Of a stretch of DNA of 64,000 nucleotides, positions 1-10,300 are shown piece by piece. Position 1 is the first letter of the stretch. Each line of letters begins with the position of its first letter. A program made the position numbers and the translations under genes. The DNA comes from Io17-Chloro-G2 sp965226915. Its GTDB lineage: Bacteria; Chloroflexota; Dehalococcoidia; Lucifugimonadales; UBA3495. The notes under the pieces are model-generated. The model made no database searches, was not told the DNA's origin, and was given only the letters and a program-made list of their open reading frames with translations. The stretch covers positions 682,001 through 746,000 of the forward strand of contig CBDDEJ010000008.1 in the NCBI GenBank assembly GCA_965226915.1. Direction: 5' to 3'.

Positions 1-1357
1 CCGTTCTGGTTACGCAACTCTGGATCCCCATCAATGGTTCGTAGGGACCGGGAGGATAATCCGTGGCGCCGGTGGCCGTTATCCCGTAATCGAGAAACGA
101 CCGCTGGGCGAACATCCACTGCAGGCGGCGTTCACCGTAGAACTGCATCTTTTCTCCGTGGTAGTACACGTAGGTGCAGAAGGGAGTGGCCACGGTTCCC
201 AAATTCTTCATCTTCCGGAGAATATCCCGAGTCACCAGTGTGCAATGCTCGATGCGGTGGCGAGGGTCGTTCCTGGGATAGGCGGCTTGGGCCTTGGCAT
301 AGGCGTTTAGCACCATGTCGATGGTGGTGTCGCCGTTGGCGTGAACGGCCACCTGAAAGCCGGCCTTGTGAATGTCCATGACCAAAGGTTCGATCTCGTC
401 GACATCCATGGCCAGGATGCCGCAGTCGTCCTCGCTGCCCTCATAGGGCTCGGATAGATATGCGGTGCGAGTGGCGATGGCGCCGTCGGCCACCATCTTT
501 ATGCCGCCCAGCCGGAGCATGTCGTCGCCGAAGCCGGTCTTGAGGCCGGCGTCCCGAAGAGCAGGGAAGTAGGGATGGAACATCAGCATGTACACCCGCA
601 GGCTCAGATCGCCGGCGTCCCTTCCCTCTTGGTAGGTGACTAGCTCCTCGGCGGTGACTCTGGCGTCGTGGACGCTGGTCAAGCCCACCCGTGTCAGCAT
701 GTCGCAGATGCGCGTCAGCCCTGCCCGGCGGTCAGCGGGGGCGGCTTCAGGAAGCAAGCCGTGGCGGATGGCGTCGCCGGCCCGTTCAAACACCACGCCG
801 TCCAGCTCCCCAGTGGCCGGGTCCCTGCCGTAGCGTCCTCCAGGCGGGTCGGGCGTGTCGTTGGTTATGCCCGCCATCTCAAAGGCCTTGGTGTTGACGC
901 CGAAAACATGGCCCGCGCGGTGGGCCACAAAGATGGGATGCCTGGTGCTGACGGCGTCCAGGTCATGGCGGTTTAGAAACCGCCGCTCGATAGTCTTGGT
1001 GTCGTCGTACAGAAAGCCGCGTACCCACTCCCCGTCCGGTGTGGCGTCGGCTCGTTCTCTTAGAGCGTTTTGAACCGCCGCCACCGTGGGCAGGTCGCAA
1101 GCCGCCTCGATGACGTGACGTATTCCGCTGTTCAGGACGTGGATGTGGGCGTCGATGAAGCCAGGCAAGACCGTGCTGTGGCCCAGATCTATGACCTTGG
1201 TATCGGGACCGATAAGGCCCGCCACGTCGTCATTGTCACCTACGGTCAAAAACCTGCCGTGGCCCACAGCCACAGCCTGGGCCCGGGGGCGCCCAGGATC
1301 CATGGTGATGATGTTGGCGTTTTGGATCACCGTCTCAGCACTGTAGTTGCTGGTCAT
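1..1357 (-). CDS. YtcJ-like metal-dependent amidohydrolase (3' end outside window)
   Basis: The minus strand is open from an ATG at 1357 to the window edge (about 452 codons, no stop reached). The start gives an N-terminal beta-sandwich strand (ETVIQNANIITMD) and then the metal-binding loop LPGFIDAHIHV with His71 and His73. This is the layout of the Amidohydro_3/YtcJ family, which hydrolyses amide or imide bonds using a mono- or binuclear metal centre. The residues downstream of the HxH motif (LNRHDLD, FVAHRAGH, DGVVFERAG) also resemble YtcJ proteins. The substrate cannot be told. A second amidohydrolase follows on the same strand 109 bp upstream, so the two may be co-transcribed catabolic paralogues. 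The C-terminal metal ligands lie outside the window. Confidence 0.85.
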   Translation of the reverse strand, partial: MTSNYSAETVIQNANIITMDPGRPRAQAVAVGHGRFLTVGDNDDVAGLIGPDTKVIDLGHSTVLPGFIDAHIHVLNSGIRHVIEAACDLPTVAAVQNALRERADATPDGEWVRGFLYDDTKTIERRFLNRHDLDAVSTRHPIFVAHRAGHVFGVNTKAFEMAGITNDTPDPPGGRYGRDPATGELDGVVFERAGDAIRHGLLPEAAPADRRAGLTRICDMLTRVGLTSVHDARVTAEELVTYQEGRDAGDLSLRVYMLMFHPYFPALRDAGLKTGFGDDMLRLGGIKMVADGAIATRTAYLSEPYEGSEDDCGILAMDVDEIEPLVMDIHKAGFQVAVHANGDTTIDMVLNAYAKAQAAYPRNDPRHRIEHCTLVTRDILRKMKNLGTVATPFCTYVYYHGEKMQFYGERRLQWMFAQRSFLDYGITATGATDYPPGPYEPLMGIQSCVTRT

Positions 1358-1466
1358 ATCGCTCCTGTTGATTTATTATTTCGAGCCGGCCATCTCGCAT
1401 GTAATTCTGGCCCAGCCCCTGCCATGTCAGTCCTAGCTAGCCTTCGCGCATGTAATGCGATTGATG

Positions 1467-2891
1467 CTAGCTGTACCCCTGATAAAGTTTGCTCTGGGAC
1501 AGGTCAACCACCTGAAATCCCAATCCCGAGCGGCGGGCGGCTGCCTCCCCTTCGCTGGTCACGAGCAGTGTACCGCCTTGGCCCAGCGATCGCCCATCCC
1601 TCATGACCGGATTGCCCGCCACCAGACTCAGTACGGCGGCGCCGGTGGCCGGGTCGACCACGGTCACGTCGGCGTCGGCGCCGGGCGAGAGGTGGCCCTT
1701 AGTGGTCAGGCCGAACATCCGGGCGGGGTTCCACGACAGCTTAGCCGACATCTCCAGCGGCGTCAGGGCCTCCAATTGGGTCATCGCCCAAGTGCGCTGA
1801 ACCGATATATTTCGCGGCAAATAGCCTCCATCGGTGGAGACGGCGTCGATGATGAAATTACCGGACTCGTCTTTGGCCACCGCCAGGTTGAAGGCGGCCT
1901 GAGGAACGCCCACGGGGAAGCTGACGGTGACCTCTGTGCGCGCGGTTTCCCACTCGATCACGGCGTCGTCGCCAGATATTAACGCCATGCGGCCGTCCCT
2001 CTCGGCCACCACGGAAGCGTAACCGTCCTCCATCGCCTGGCGCAGACCGGTCCGCGTCAGAGGATAATCGCGCATCAAAAGGCAGTTGCGCGTCACAAAA
2101 TCGGCGACGTCATCGCCTTGGCAGCGGCCGCTGGTGCCGTTGGGGACGGCCAGATGCACTTCGGAAACCAAATGCTCTTTCATGTTGGACAGCATTTCCA
2201 GGGCTTCGCCGCATTCGTCTCCTGTTGGAAGGATCATGCCCCGGCAGTAGGCGTTGACATGGGCTACGTGAAGCCTACCGGCGCCCACCAATTCCGGAAC
2301 TTCCCTCAAGCCTGTCAGGTTGCTGGAGGTTGCTTTGGTTCCGCAGTGGAAGGCCACGTAGGCGCCGGCTTGATTGCTGACCTCGATGGCCCTGGCGGTC
2401 GCCTCGGGGGTCATGGGGTTATGGCCGCCCATGCACTTCAGCCCCAGGCTGCCTTCACAGAGGGCCCGGCCCAATGTATCGCGCAAAACATCGGCTGAAG
2501 GGTTGTCGTCAGGGACCGTGGCGCCAGGGTCCAGAATAAAGAGGCTTCCAATGTTGAGCCCGGCGCCCATGGCTTGCATTCCTGGAATGATCCCGGCCAT
2601 GGATCCGGCAAAATCAATGGCGGTGGTCACTCCGGCTTCAGCCATCTGGCGGTAGCCCAAGGCGTGGCTGGCATTTCCACCGGCGGCGGACACGTGGACG
2701 TGGGAGTCGATGACACCCGGCAATACCCACCGGCCCGACAGGTCGATCACGGAATCGGCCTGGCCTGGGTCAAGCTGGGCTTCGACTTCAGTTACATGCC
2801 CTAACGAGATGCCAATGTCAGAAATACCGTCCCGGCCGTTGGCTGGGTCCAACACCCGTCCGCTTTTTAAAATCAGGTTGTATTTGCCCAA
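1467..2891 (-). CDS. Cyclic-amidohydrolase-type metalloenzyme (dihydroorotase/hydantoinase superfamily)
   Basis: 474 aa, full length for the superfamily. It opens with an N-terminal beta-sandwich (LILKSGRVLDPANG), then LPGVIDSHVHV with His64 and His66, a candidate carboxylated Lys152 (LGLKCMGGH), His182 (AFHCG), His208/His211 (RLHVAHVN) and an Asp near 308 (ISGDDA). These fit the binuclear metal site of amidohydrolases in a TIM barrel. The C-terminal strand returns to the beta-sandwich (GADADVTVVDP). The enzyme probably opens a cyclic amide or removes an acyl group in the cytoplasm; the substrate is unknown. It lies upstream of, and on the same strand as, the YtcJ-like gene. An N-acyl-D-amino-acid deacylase is an alternative. 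Confidence 0.82.
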   Translation of the reverse strand: MGKYNLILKSGRVLDPANGRDGISDIGISLGHVTEVEAQLDPGQADSVIDLSGRWVLPGVIDSHVHVSAAGGNASHALGYRQMAEAGVTTAIDFAGSMAGIIPGMQAMGAGLNIGSLFILDPGATVPDDNPSADVLRDTLGRALCEGSLGLKCMGGHNPMTPEATARAIEVSNQAGAYVAFHCGTKATSSNLTGLREVPELVGAGRLHVAHVNAYCRGMILPTGDECGEALEMLSNMKEHLVSEVHLAVPNGTSGRCQGDDVADFVTRNCLLMRDYPLTRTGLRQAMEDGYASVVAERDGRMALISGDDAVIEWETARTEVTVSFPVGVPQAAFNLAVAKDESGNFIIDAVSTDGGYLPRNISVQRTWAMTQLEALTPLEMSAKLSWNPARMFGLTTKGHLSPGADADVTVVDPATGAAVLSLVAGNPVMRDGRSLGQGGTLLVTSEGEAAARRSGLGFQVVDLSQSKLYQGYS

Positions 2892-2943
2892 GTTTCCACC
2901 CTACGGATTTGAAAGTCGGGGAATGGGGATCTGGACCGCCAGA

Positions 2944-4989
2944 TCAACATGAAGTCTCCTGTCCGGCCTGTCCCCCGTCCTCCCGCCAAGGCATGCCCGG
3001 GATTTCAGTGGCGGATGGCGAGGGCGCCCCAGCGGCCACCAGAACGGGCTCGGCCAACGGTATGCCACTGACCACGGTGCCGTCACTGAGGATCATACCG
3101 TCCTGGCAGTGGCACTCGATTCGACCGGCGCCGAACTGCTCCAGATACAGCTGGGAGTACAGGCCCTTTTGGCCAAGCAATTGCCCGTGGCTGCCCTGCT
3201 CCACGATTTTCCCCCGGTCCACTAAGTAGATAATGTCGGCGGAAAGTATGGTGGACAGCCGGTGGGCGATGACCAGCGTTGTGCGGCCTTTCATCAGCGG
3301 TTCCAGCGCCGCCTGGACGTACCGTTCACTGGTGGTGTCCAGTGCTGAAGTCGCTTCATCCAGGATCAATATTCGGGGTTGGTGGAGTATCACGCGGGCG
3401 ATAGCTAGGCGCTGACGTTCCCCGCCGGACAGGCGGAACCCGCGTTCCCCGACTATAGTGTCGTACTTTTCTGGGAACTCCATGATTCGGTCGTGGATGT
3501 GGGCCGCCACTGCCGCCGCTTCGATCTCTTCTTGGCTGGCTTCTGGCTTACCGTACAGAAGGTTCTGGCGCAGGGTGGCGTGAAACAGGTAGCTCTCCTG
3601 TGTCACATATCCCACCAGTTTGGACAAAGACGCCAGGCCGACCTGGCGTACATCGGTCCCGTCTATGCTGACCGTTCCCTCGGTGGCGTCGTACAGCCGG
3701 GGTATCAGGTAAGCGATGGTGGTTTTGCCGGCGCCGCTGGGACCGACGAACGCGGCCATCTTCCCCGCCGGTATATCCAGGTCTATGCCGTCTAGAGCCC
3801 AACTATCCAGCACGCCAACACTATCTGATCCGTCGATTTCGGGGCCGTCCAATAGCTCTTCCGCGGATTCTCCGTAGTTCACCCGCACTCCTTGGAACCT
3901 AACGGATCCCGAAACATCCTGTGGCTGGAGGACCGTTGCATCGGGAGAATCGACGATTTCCTGCTTGAGGTCCAGGTAACCGAAGATCCGGTCGAAGAGG
4001 GCCATGGAAGATTGCAGTTCGACTGAGACTTCCAGAAGGCGGCCTATTGGGAAATACAGCCTGCTTTGGAGGGTGGTGAAGGCGATGACAGTCCCCGCCG
4101 ACCCCGCTAGGGATCCTCCGCCCTGAATCAGATACCCGGCCAGCAGGTAGATGAAAGCGGGCGAGATGTTCATGAAGGTCATCACCACCGCAAAGAAGGA
4201 GTGGCCAATCATTTGCCGGCGGACCACCAGGTCGGCCAAACGCTGATTGTGGTGGTGAAAATTGTCCGCTTCCTGTTTCTGGGTTCCGAAAAGCTTAGCC
4301 AGCATGATGCCAGATACCGACAGAGTCTCTTGAGTGATGGCGGTTACCTCCGCCATGGACTTCTGGGTTTCGGCGGTGACCGCCCGGCGCCGTTTGCCCA
4401 CGAAACGGGTCAAGACGAAGAACACCGGGGTGGTGGCGACGGCCACTATGGTTAACTGCGAAGACAGGATCAGCATGGCAATCAAAGTGCTGGCGAAGAT
4501 GACGCAGTTGGACACCGTGTCCGACAGGGTTGTGGTGACCACCGCCTGGATGCCACCTACATCATTGGAAAGCCTGGATTGTATCTCCCCGGTTTTGGTG
4601 TTGGTGAAGAAGCGCAGGGACATCCCCTGAAGGTGCTCGTACACCGTGTCCCGCAGGTCGCGCATCACGTTCTGGCCCACTTTGTTGGACCAATAGGTCT
4701 GTAGCACACCCAACCCACCGCTGGCCAACGCGATGGCGGACATGACCACCACGACTTTCCATAGCAGGCGGATGTTGGGGATTCCCGACTCCGGGAACAG
4801 GCCCGAGTCGAATACGACCTTGATCAGCAGGGGATTGACCACTCCCAGGCTGGACGTGATCAATATCAATAGGCCGACCATGGTCACGGTGAACTTATAC
4901 GGCCGAAACAGGACCAGGATACGGCCTATGTGGCCCTTGCCGGACGATCTCTTTGCCCGGGTGTCTTCCGAGGGATTCATGCAGGTCAA
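2944..4989 (-). CDS. MsbA/LmrA-type ABC exporter, fused membrane and ATPase domains
   Basis: 681 aa. The membrane domain covers about residues 25-330 with six likely helices and the EIQSRLSNDV coupling region. The nucleotide-binding domain runs from about 362: Walker A GPSGAGKTT (416-424), Q-loop VTQES, signature LSGGE (520-524), Walker B ILILDE (540-545) and H-loop IAHRLST. As in other half-size exporters, it should homodimerise and flip a hydrophobic substrate outward, driven by ATP. Two oddities stand out. About 25 acidic residues (372-400) are inserted at the A-loop side of the ATPase, and a tail of about 50 residues beyond 630 carries a Cys-x-Cys. The gene ends 52 bp before the amidohydrolase start. 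The substrate is unknown; flanking catabolic genes suggest a small organic molecule rather than lipid A. Confidence 0.88.
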   Translation of the reverse strand: MTCMNPSEDTRAKRSSGKGHIGRILVLFRPYKFTVTMVGLLILITSSLGVVNPLLIKVVFDSGLFPESGIPNIRLLWKVVVVMSAIALASGGLGVLQTYWSNKVGQNVMRDLRDTVYEHLQGMSLRFFTNTKTGEIQSRLSNDVGGIQAVVTTTLSDTVSNCVIFASTLIAMLILSSQLTIVAVATTPVFFVLTRFVGKRRRAVTAETQKSMAEVTAITQETLSVSGIMLAKLFGTQKQEADNFHHHNQRLADLVVRRQMIGHSFFAVVMTFMNISPAFIYLLAGYLIQGGGSLAGSAGTVIAFTTLQSRLYFPIGRLLEVSVELQSSMALFDRIFGYLDLKQEIVDSPDATVLQPQDVSGSVRFQGVRVNYGESAEELLDGPEIDGSDSVGVLDSWALDGIDLDIPAGKMAAFVGPSGAGKTTIAYLIPRLYDATEGTVSIDGTDVRQVGLASLSKLVGYVTQESYLFHATLRQNLLYGKPEASQEEIEAAAVAAHIHDRIMEFPEKYDTIVGERGFRLSGGERQRLAIARVILHQPRILILDEATSALDTTSERYVQAALEPLMKGRTTLVIAHRLSTILSADIIYLVDRGKIVEQGSHGQLLGQKGLYSQLYLEQFGAGRIECHCQDGMILSDGTVVSGIPLAEPVLVAAGAPSPSATEIPGMPWREDGGQAGQETSC

Positions 4990-5182
4990 TCTCCCTAGGC
5001 TAATGGGTGATCGATTCTGGGAAAGCTAAAGGAAACGCCGGTAGTGGCATCTATAAAACCGCCCAGCGTGAACTTGGCTAATTTGATCCCCGGGCGGCAA
5101 CGGGCTAGTTGGCTTCGAGATTGGAAAGATCCCGGCGTTCCCTCCGATTTTAGCTCCGGTGAATTAGAGGGTCAACTGGATG

Positions 5183-5953
5183 TCAATCTTTGAACCGGGG
5201 CTCCCGTTTCTCCAAAAAGGCGTTCATCGCCTCTTGGGGATGGCCGGTGGTGAAGCCCAGGGCAAACGCCTTAATGCTGTATTCGGCGGCCTGCTCCTCG
5301 CCCAAGTCCAGCCACTTGGCGATGATGTCTTTTTGGGCCGCTAGCACTTTAGGGCTGATGTTGCGAAACTTTTCAGCGGCTTCCATGGCGGCCGGCTCCG
5401 CGGAGCCCTTGGGAACCACCTGGTCGATGAGGCCCATCGCCAGCGCTTCCTGAGACATGATTGATTCGCCCGTCATGATCATCCGCCGGGCCCTGCCAAG
5501 CCCGATGGTTCTGGGTAAAAGCGACGCTTCGATGACCGAGGGCACTCCCACTAGGACCTCGGGTAGGCCGAAAATGGATTCTTCCTCGGCTACTCTCATG
5601 TCGCAGGCTAGAATCAATTCCAGTGCGCCGCCCAGGCACGGGCCGTTGATTGAAGCGATGACGGGCATTGGCAACACCAACACCTTGCGGATGGCCTGGT
5701 GCAGCGTGCTAATGAACTCTTCCGCCTTTTGGGGCGTAAGGTCCCGCATCTCATGAAGGTCGACTCCCGCGGAGAACGCCCTCTCTCCAGCACCCCGGAG
5801 CACAACTGTCCTGATGTTAGTGTCGGCGGTCACCTCATCCAACGCGTCATTCAACCGTTGAAAAAGCTCCAATCCCAGCAGGTTCAAATTTGTGCGTCCT
5901 TCAAGACTCAGGACTGCGATGGAACCTTCTAGCTGAATGGAAACCTGGGACAT
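5183..5953 (-). CDS. Enoyl-CoA hydratase/isomerase family protein
   Basis: 256 aa, typical crotonase length. The oxyanion-hole segments FSAGVDLHEM (60-69) and INGPCLGGALE (102-112) are clear. Glu112 and Glu132 (GLPEVLVGV) keep the 20-residue spacing of the two catalytic glutamates of rat enoyl-CoA hydratase (144 and 164), so hydratase activity is plausible. The usual PGAGGTQ segment that follows is replaced by PSVIEAS, so substrate preference may differ. The enzyme would act on a CoA thioester in the cytoplasm, in beta-oxidation or degradation of a side chain. It is a single gene on the minus strand, divergent from the LLM oxidoreductase, with an inverted repeat in the gap between them. Confidence 0.85.
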   Translation of the reverse strand: MSQVSIQLEGSIAVLSLEGRTNLNLLGLELFQRLNDALDEVTADTNIRTVVLRGAGERAFSAGVDLHEMRDLTPQKAEEFISTLHQAIRKVLVLPMPVIASINGPCLGGALELILACDMRVAEEESIFGLPEVLVGVPSVIEASLLPRTIGLGRARRMIMTGESIMSQEALAMGLIDQVVPKGSAEPAAMEAAEKFRNISPKVLAAQKDIIAKWLDLGEEQAAEYSIKAFALGFTTGHPQEAMNAFLEKREPRFKD

Positions 5954-5971
5954 GGGCTTGCCTCCTACTCG

Positions 5972-6058
5972 AACCGGCAGGCGGCGCCAACCCGTGGATT
6001 TTTCTTCAGTAACGGATTGGCGATCACGAGGATGCCGGGTTGGCGCCGCCTGCCGGTT
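5972..6058. repeat. 22-bp perfect inverted repeat with 43-nt spacer between divergent genes
   Basis: Positions 5972-5993 and 6037-6058 are exact reverse complements (arm core GGCAGGCGGCGCCAACCC). The repeat starts 19 bp upstream of the enoyl-CoA hydratase start, in the 296-bp divergent gap, and would lie in that gene's leader RNA. It could be a regulatory hairpin, a terminator for incoming transcription or a small repetitive element. No other copy was seen in the window. The rest of the gap holds no convincing ORF. Confidence 0.6.
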
Positions 6059-6249
6059 GGTCCAAGTATAACCGGTTTCCCGGTCAATCCCATCGCGGCA
6101 GAGCCGTCCACGCCGGGCTTAGGTCTAAGGTTGATGGTGTACAATTGCCAGTGCCTGCTTTGGCGCGGGCGCCCCCGGTCAGACATGCTTGAGATCGGGG
6201 ATTTCAAGCCGGTGCTTTGACGCATGATTGGCGTATGTAGGAGAACGAT

Positions 6250-7176
6250 ATGAGCGTTGCCATAGGATATGTGCCCGGCGCATTTGGCCAGGGCGGCAAG
6301 GACCCGGACTTTCTCCGCCAGTTGGTGGAAGTCGGCGACCGGTACGGTTACGACTCTCTTTGGCTCAGCGACCGCATCGTCAGCGACCGGTTCAGCTTGG
6401 AGCCGATGATCGCCCTATCTATGGTGGCCGCCTATTCGGACCGGATGAAATTCGGCACCAGCGTGCTCGCCATGCCGCTGAGGAATCCGGTGGTGCTTGC
6501 CAAACAGATAGCCACTTTGGACTATCTTTCCCAGGGACGCTTTTTCCCGGCTGTCGGTCTCGGGCAGGAAGAGCCGGAAGAGTACGAAGCCTGTGGCGTT
6601 CCCAAGGAGGACCGGGCCAGGCGGACGGATGAAGGCATAGCCTTGATGCGCCGGTTATGGCAGGAGGATAGCGTTACTCATGAAGGGGATTTCTACACCT
6701 GCCATGACGTAAGCATCACCCCCAAGCCGGTTTTCCAGCCTTCGCCTCCGGTATGGATCGGAGGGCGGAGCCTGGCTGCGGCCCGAAGGGTAGGCCGGGT
6801 GGGGGATGGCTGGCTGGTGTCCAGCGCCACCCCGCAGGAGATAACGGAAGGGCGGGAAGTGTTGTTTGAAACGGCGGAAAAGTACGAACGGGAGATTGAG
6901 GACGACCACGTCGGCGTGATGCTGGGATATTACATTTCGCCCGATGTGGAAGCCGCTACTGCCAAGGCCCACAATTTCGTGACCCGGCACCGCCCCGACG
7001 CCTATTTCACCGAATACAGCGCCACGGGCCCCGTGGAACACATAGCCGAGGTCATCCACAAGTACGAGGAAGCCGGCGCCTACAAGTTCGTGGTGCGTCC
7101 CCTGTGCCCAGCGGACGAAACCATGGAGCAACTGGAGATGATGGGCAGCGAGGTGCTGCCGATGTTTCATCGATAG
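6250..7176 (+). CDS. LLM-class (luciferase-like) F420/FMN-dependent oxidoreductase
   Basis: 308 aa from an ATG preceded by AGGAG. The sequence has the bacterial-luciferase TIM-barrel signatures: GDRYGYDSLWLSDR, FGTSVLAMPLRNPVVLAKQIATLD, GRFFPAVGLG and PPVWIGGRS. Members use coenzyme F420 or FMN to oxidise or monooxygenate organic substrates, and are expanded in SAR202-like Chloroflexota. The N-terminal sequence and the GQEEPEEYEACG loop are typical of the F420-dependent branch, but cofactor choice cannot be fixed from sequence alone. The gene is monocistronic and divergent from the enoyl-CoA hydratase. A second LLM protein lies at the right edge of the window. Confidence 0.87.
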   Translation: MSVAIGYVPGAFGQGGKDPDFLRQLVEVGDRYGYDSLWLSDRIVSDRFSLEPMIALSMVAAYSDRMKFGTSVLAMPLRNPVVLAKQIATLDYLSQGRFFPAVGLGQEEPEEYEACGVPKEDRARRTDEGIALMRRLWQEDSVTHEGDFYTCHDVSITPKPVFQPSPPVWIGGRSLAAARRVGRVGDGWLVSSATPQEITEGREVLFETAEKYEREIEDDHVGVMLGYYISPDVEAATAKAHNFVTRHRPDAYFTEYSATGPVEHIAEVIHKYEEAGAYKFVVRPLCPADETMEQLEMMGSEVLPMFHR

Positions 7177-7320
7177 TACGGGAAGTCCGGGCCCACTTTT
7201 TGGAATTAAAGGAAGGTTTGCTGGTTTATTCTATAGAGGGCGCACTCGGACTTGGGTTCACTTACCTCGAAAAACTATGCGCAAATTGGTTCATATTGGG
7301 CGTTCGTTTCAGATGACCAC

Positions 7321-10300
7321 CTATTGGGCCGGGACAGAAAATTCTGGTGAGGTCCCAGGTTCCGTTTGATCTAACTCCTTAAGCACCGTCAACAGATTTT
7401 TGTTCCACTTATTTCCTAGTTTTTCGTCTGTGGTCAACTCCATGGCTTGCTCAATCGACCTAGCGGCGTCCACGAGTTGGCCACGCTTTCGAAAACGCTG
7501 TCCTTCGCGGTATATTCCTTTAGCAATTGTTTCTATTTGATTTTGGTGGTACTGCGCTGATTCAGCTTCAATTAGCCCCTCATAAATTTCCACCAGAATC
7601 TGATGCGCCTGGATCCGCGACTCTTGGTGAACCAACAACTCCCGACTTCTCTCAATCGTATTTGCTGCCTCGATTAATCGGCCTTCATGTCGGAGATCGA
7701 GACCAGCTTGGAATATTGTGTCGCCTATCTCGTTTGCAATGTTCCGATGCCCATCTGAGGACTCTGATTGGTCGAGTTTCGCATAAACACTTGCCAATCC
7801 TATATGCGCTCGCCACTTCAAATCCTCATCGACGAAGAGCTCAAGACTATCGTTTAGGTATTCTGTCGCGAGCTCAAGCTTGTTTCCCGACAAAGAGGAC
7901 TCCCCATTTTGCACAAGTTCTTCAGCTACCTTTCGCACTTGACGATGGTGTTGCTCCGCTAACAAGGTTCGGCCCAGCTCCCCATAAATTTCCGCCAGTG
8001 CTTGATGTGCGCGTCCTTGGAAAACCACATCCAGGGGTAATGTTAGGCTTTGCTCGAGAAAATCAGAGGCTTGATCCATCCGGTTTAAGTCCCGGTTGGC
8101 GATTCCAAGGAAGAATTTAACCTGAGCCGTTATCGCCTCATGATCGAGGAATTCGTTTGCGTCGAGTGAAAGCTCCAGCAATGCCTCTGATTGTCCCGCA
8201 TCTAAGTAGGCTTCGGCCAGGTTCGTATAGGTGGCGCCCAATTCATCCCTCAAGGGTATGCTATTAGGAATCATACCCAGTACATCCCCGTAAAGCCGGA
8301 ACGCGATTTCGTTTTGGGTTAGGTTGAGGGCTGAGTTGGCCAATGCCAAGCGAGACCGATAATAAAACGGCCGCTGGTTGACGCCTTCAAGATTGCTCTC
8401 AAATGACTTTATATTGAGGCAACCTCCGTAAGGAATGGAATCTTGATGAGTACACTCATTCTCGGGAGTAACCTCTTCGAACAAGTGGAAGGCGGAGTAG
8501 ACTTGGGCACGGTAATTGTAGTATGGGGAAACGTCTGGGGCGAGTTCGATAGCTTTGTCCAGGGATGCCAGGCTGTCCTGAAATTCACCGACACGAAAAT
8601 GCTCCACGGCTTCACCCACCTCAATCGATGCCCTGACGTAGCTAACGTTTTTCACCCAGATTAGAATCCCGATTCCACCTATCAACCATGCGATCAGCGC
8701 CAGCCGTATGAAGTGTGGCAATGTTAAGTGGAACTGGGTATTGTTCGGCATTGATAAGACGTTTGAAGTCCTCCCGGAAGGTTGGGATTGCGTCGGGGCC
8801 TGTGATTCCTCCTTTGAGCGCCTCATCAACTCTGGTAAAGCGGCCAAAATCCCCAGTAATACCCACAAAATGGTCAGATCCGAAACCCGAGCTACTCCGA
8901 CCATCATCTCTAAAAAACGCCCAACCAATGTAGCCAATACCCCGATTAGTACCAGGGTAAGCAGAGGCGAAACACCATTTCTTCCCCAAATCAACAAATA
9001 GCCGCCCACCAAAAAAACTGCTAGAAAGATCCCGAGAGAGCTTAAGAAGCCGAATCCCCCCAAATCCACCGCCTGAGTAATGAAATAGTTGTGAGCGTGG
9101 TCGGGCTCCACTGGTACATTTCCCCCCTGAGGAACACTTTTCAGCAGATAGGTATATCTAAACAAGTCGGGACCGTAACCCAACAGGGGGCGGACCCATG
9201 GAAAACTCAGTTCATCGAATTCGAACCATGGCCGATCTTCGATCAGCTCCCAGGATCTCAGCCAAGTATCAACGCGACCGCCCAAGATGCCAGATGATAA
9301 ATCGCGTCTGATAGAGGAAATTCTTCGTGCCACCTGGGTGTCCGTAAACGATGAGGATTGCGCGGATGACGCCGATAGGTTGTCGACGGAGTCAAGACCG
9401 TCACTGAACCAGGACGGCATCAAAAAGACCACGGTTGCTAAAAAGGCTCCGACTCCCAAGACTAACGAGACCCTACCTAAAATGCGCCAACCCCAAAATG
9501 CCACGATGCTTAATAGACCAACCAAAACCATTGCGGCTCCCAGCCATATAAAAAAATTGGATATAGGTATGTCAAATTGAACCACCGCCAAAGTAATCCC
9601 TGTCGCAACCCCCAGTACCATAGCAATTCGCCCTAAAGCACCCCAGCCTGCAAAAACAGCTGTCATTCCACCGCATGCTGCCAGCGCTAATAAGGTGCCC
9701 ATCCAAGGACCTCGGCTGAAAGTAAAAGTAATGCCCAGTAACTGGACTACTAATATCAGCACCCATAAACCGGCAATCGAATAAGTCAGCATCAACTGCA
9801 TTAGATTTCTTTGGAGTTTACCGTCGCATTTATTGGCGTGGCGCAGGCTGGCCGCAGCGGCGAGTAATGACACGGGTATCATCATCGACATTAAAGCTGC
9901 AGCAAATATGGCGTTGCCCGAGAAGGATGTTGATCGGCTTTGACCGCCTCCCGTTAGTTCGGTTAGACCCAGAAAATCAAAGTTATAGTGTTGCAGCACT
10001 GAGTAACCGCAGACCAGAATCCCCATGACGACAATGGTGCCCAACAATCGCCATAATTGGCTTGTCGTTCTAAGGTGAGTTGCAATGGCTCCAAAAATGA
10101 CCATATAGGCGACGATCGTGTAGGCTGGATACCCGTCCTGCCCCGGTACTTCTCCCCAAAGACTCACTGAGAACGAGGCTGAAAACGCGGTGCCCATAAG
10201 AACGGTTGCAAAATAAAACCAAACGGCTAACCATAACCAGTGGCTCGGTTGCGAGCGCAGCCAAGCCGCTGGTCGTGAAATTACAGCTCTAAATTGAATT

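Noticed and set aside
34..1606. Plus-strand open frames of 65-178 codons across the first 1.6 kb
   Set aside because: They lie opposite the two amidohydrolase genes, whose minus-strand translation shows clear metal-binding motifs; the plus-strand frames have no recognisable domains.
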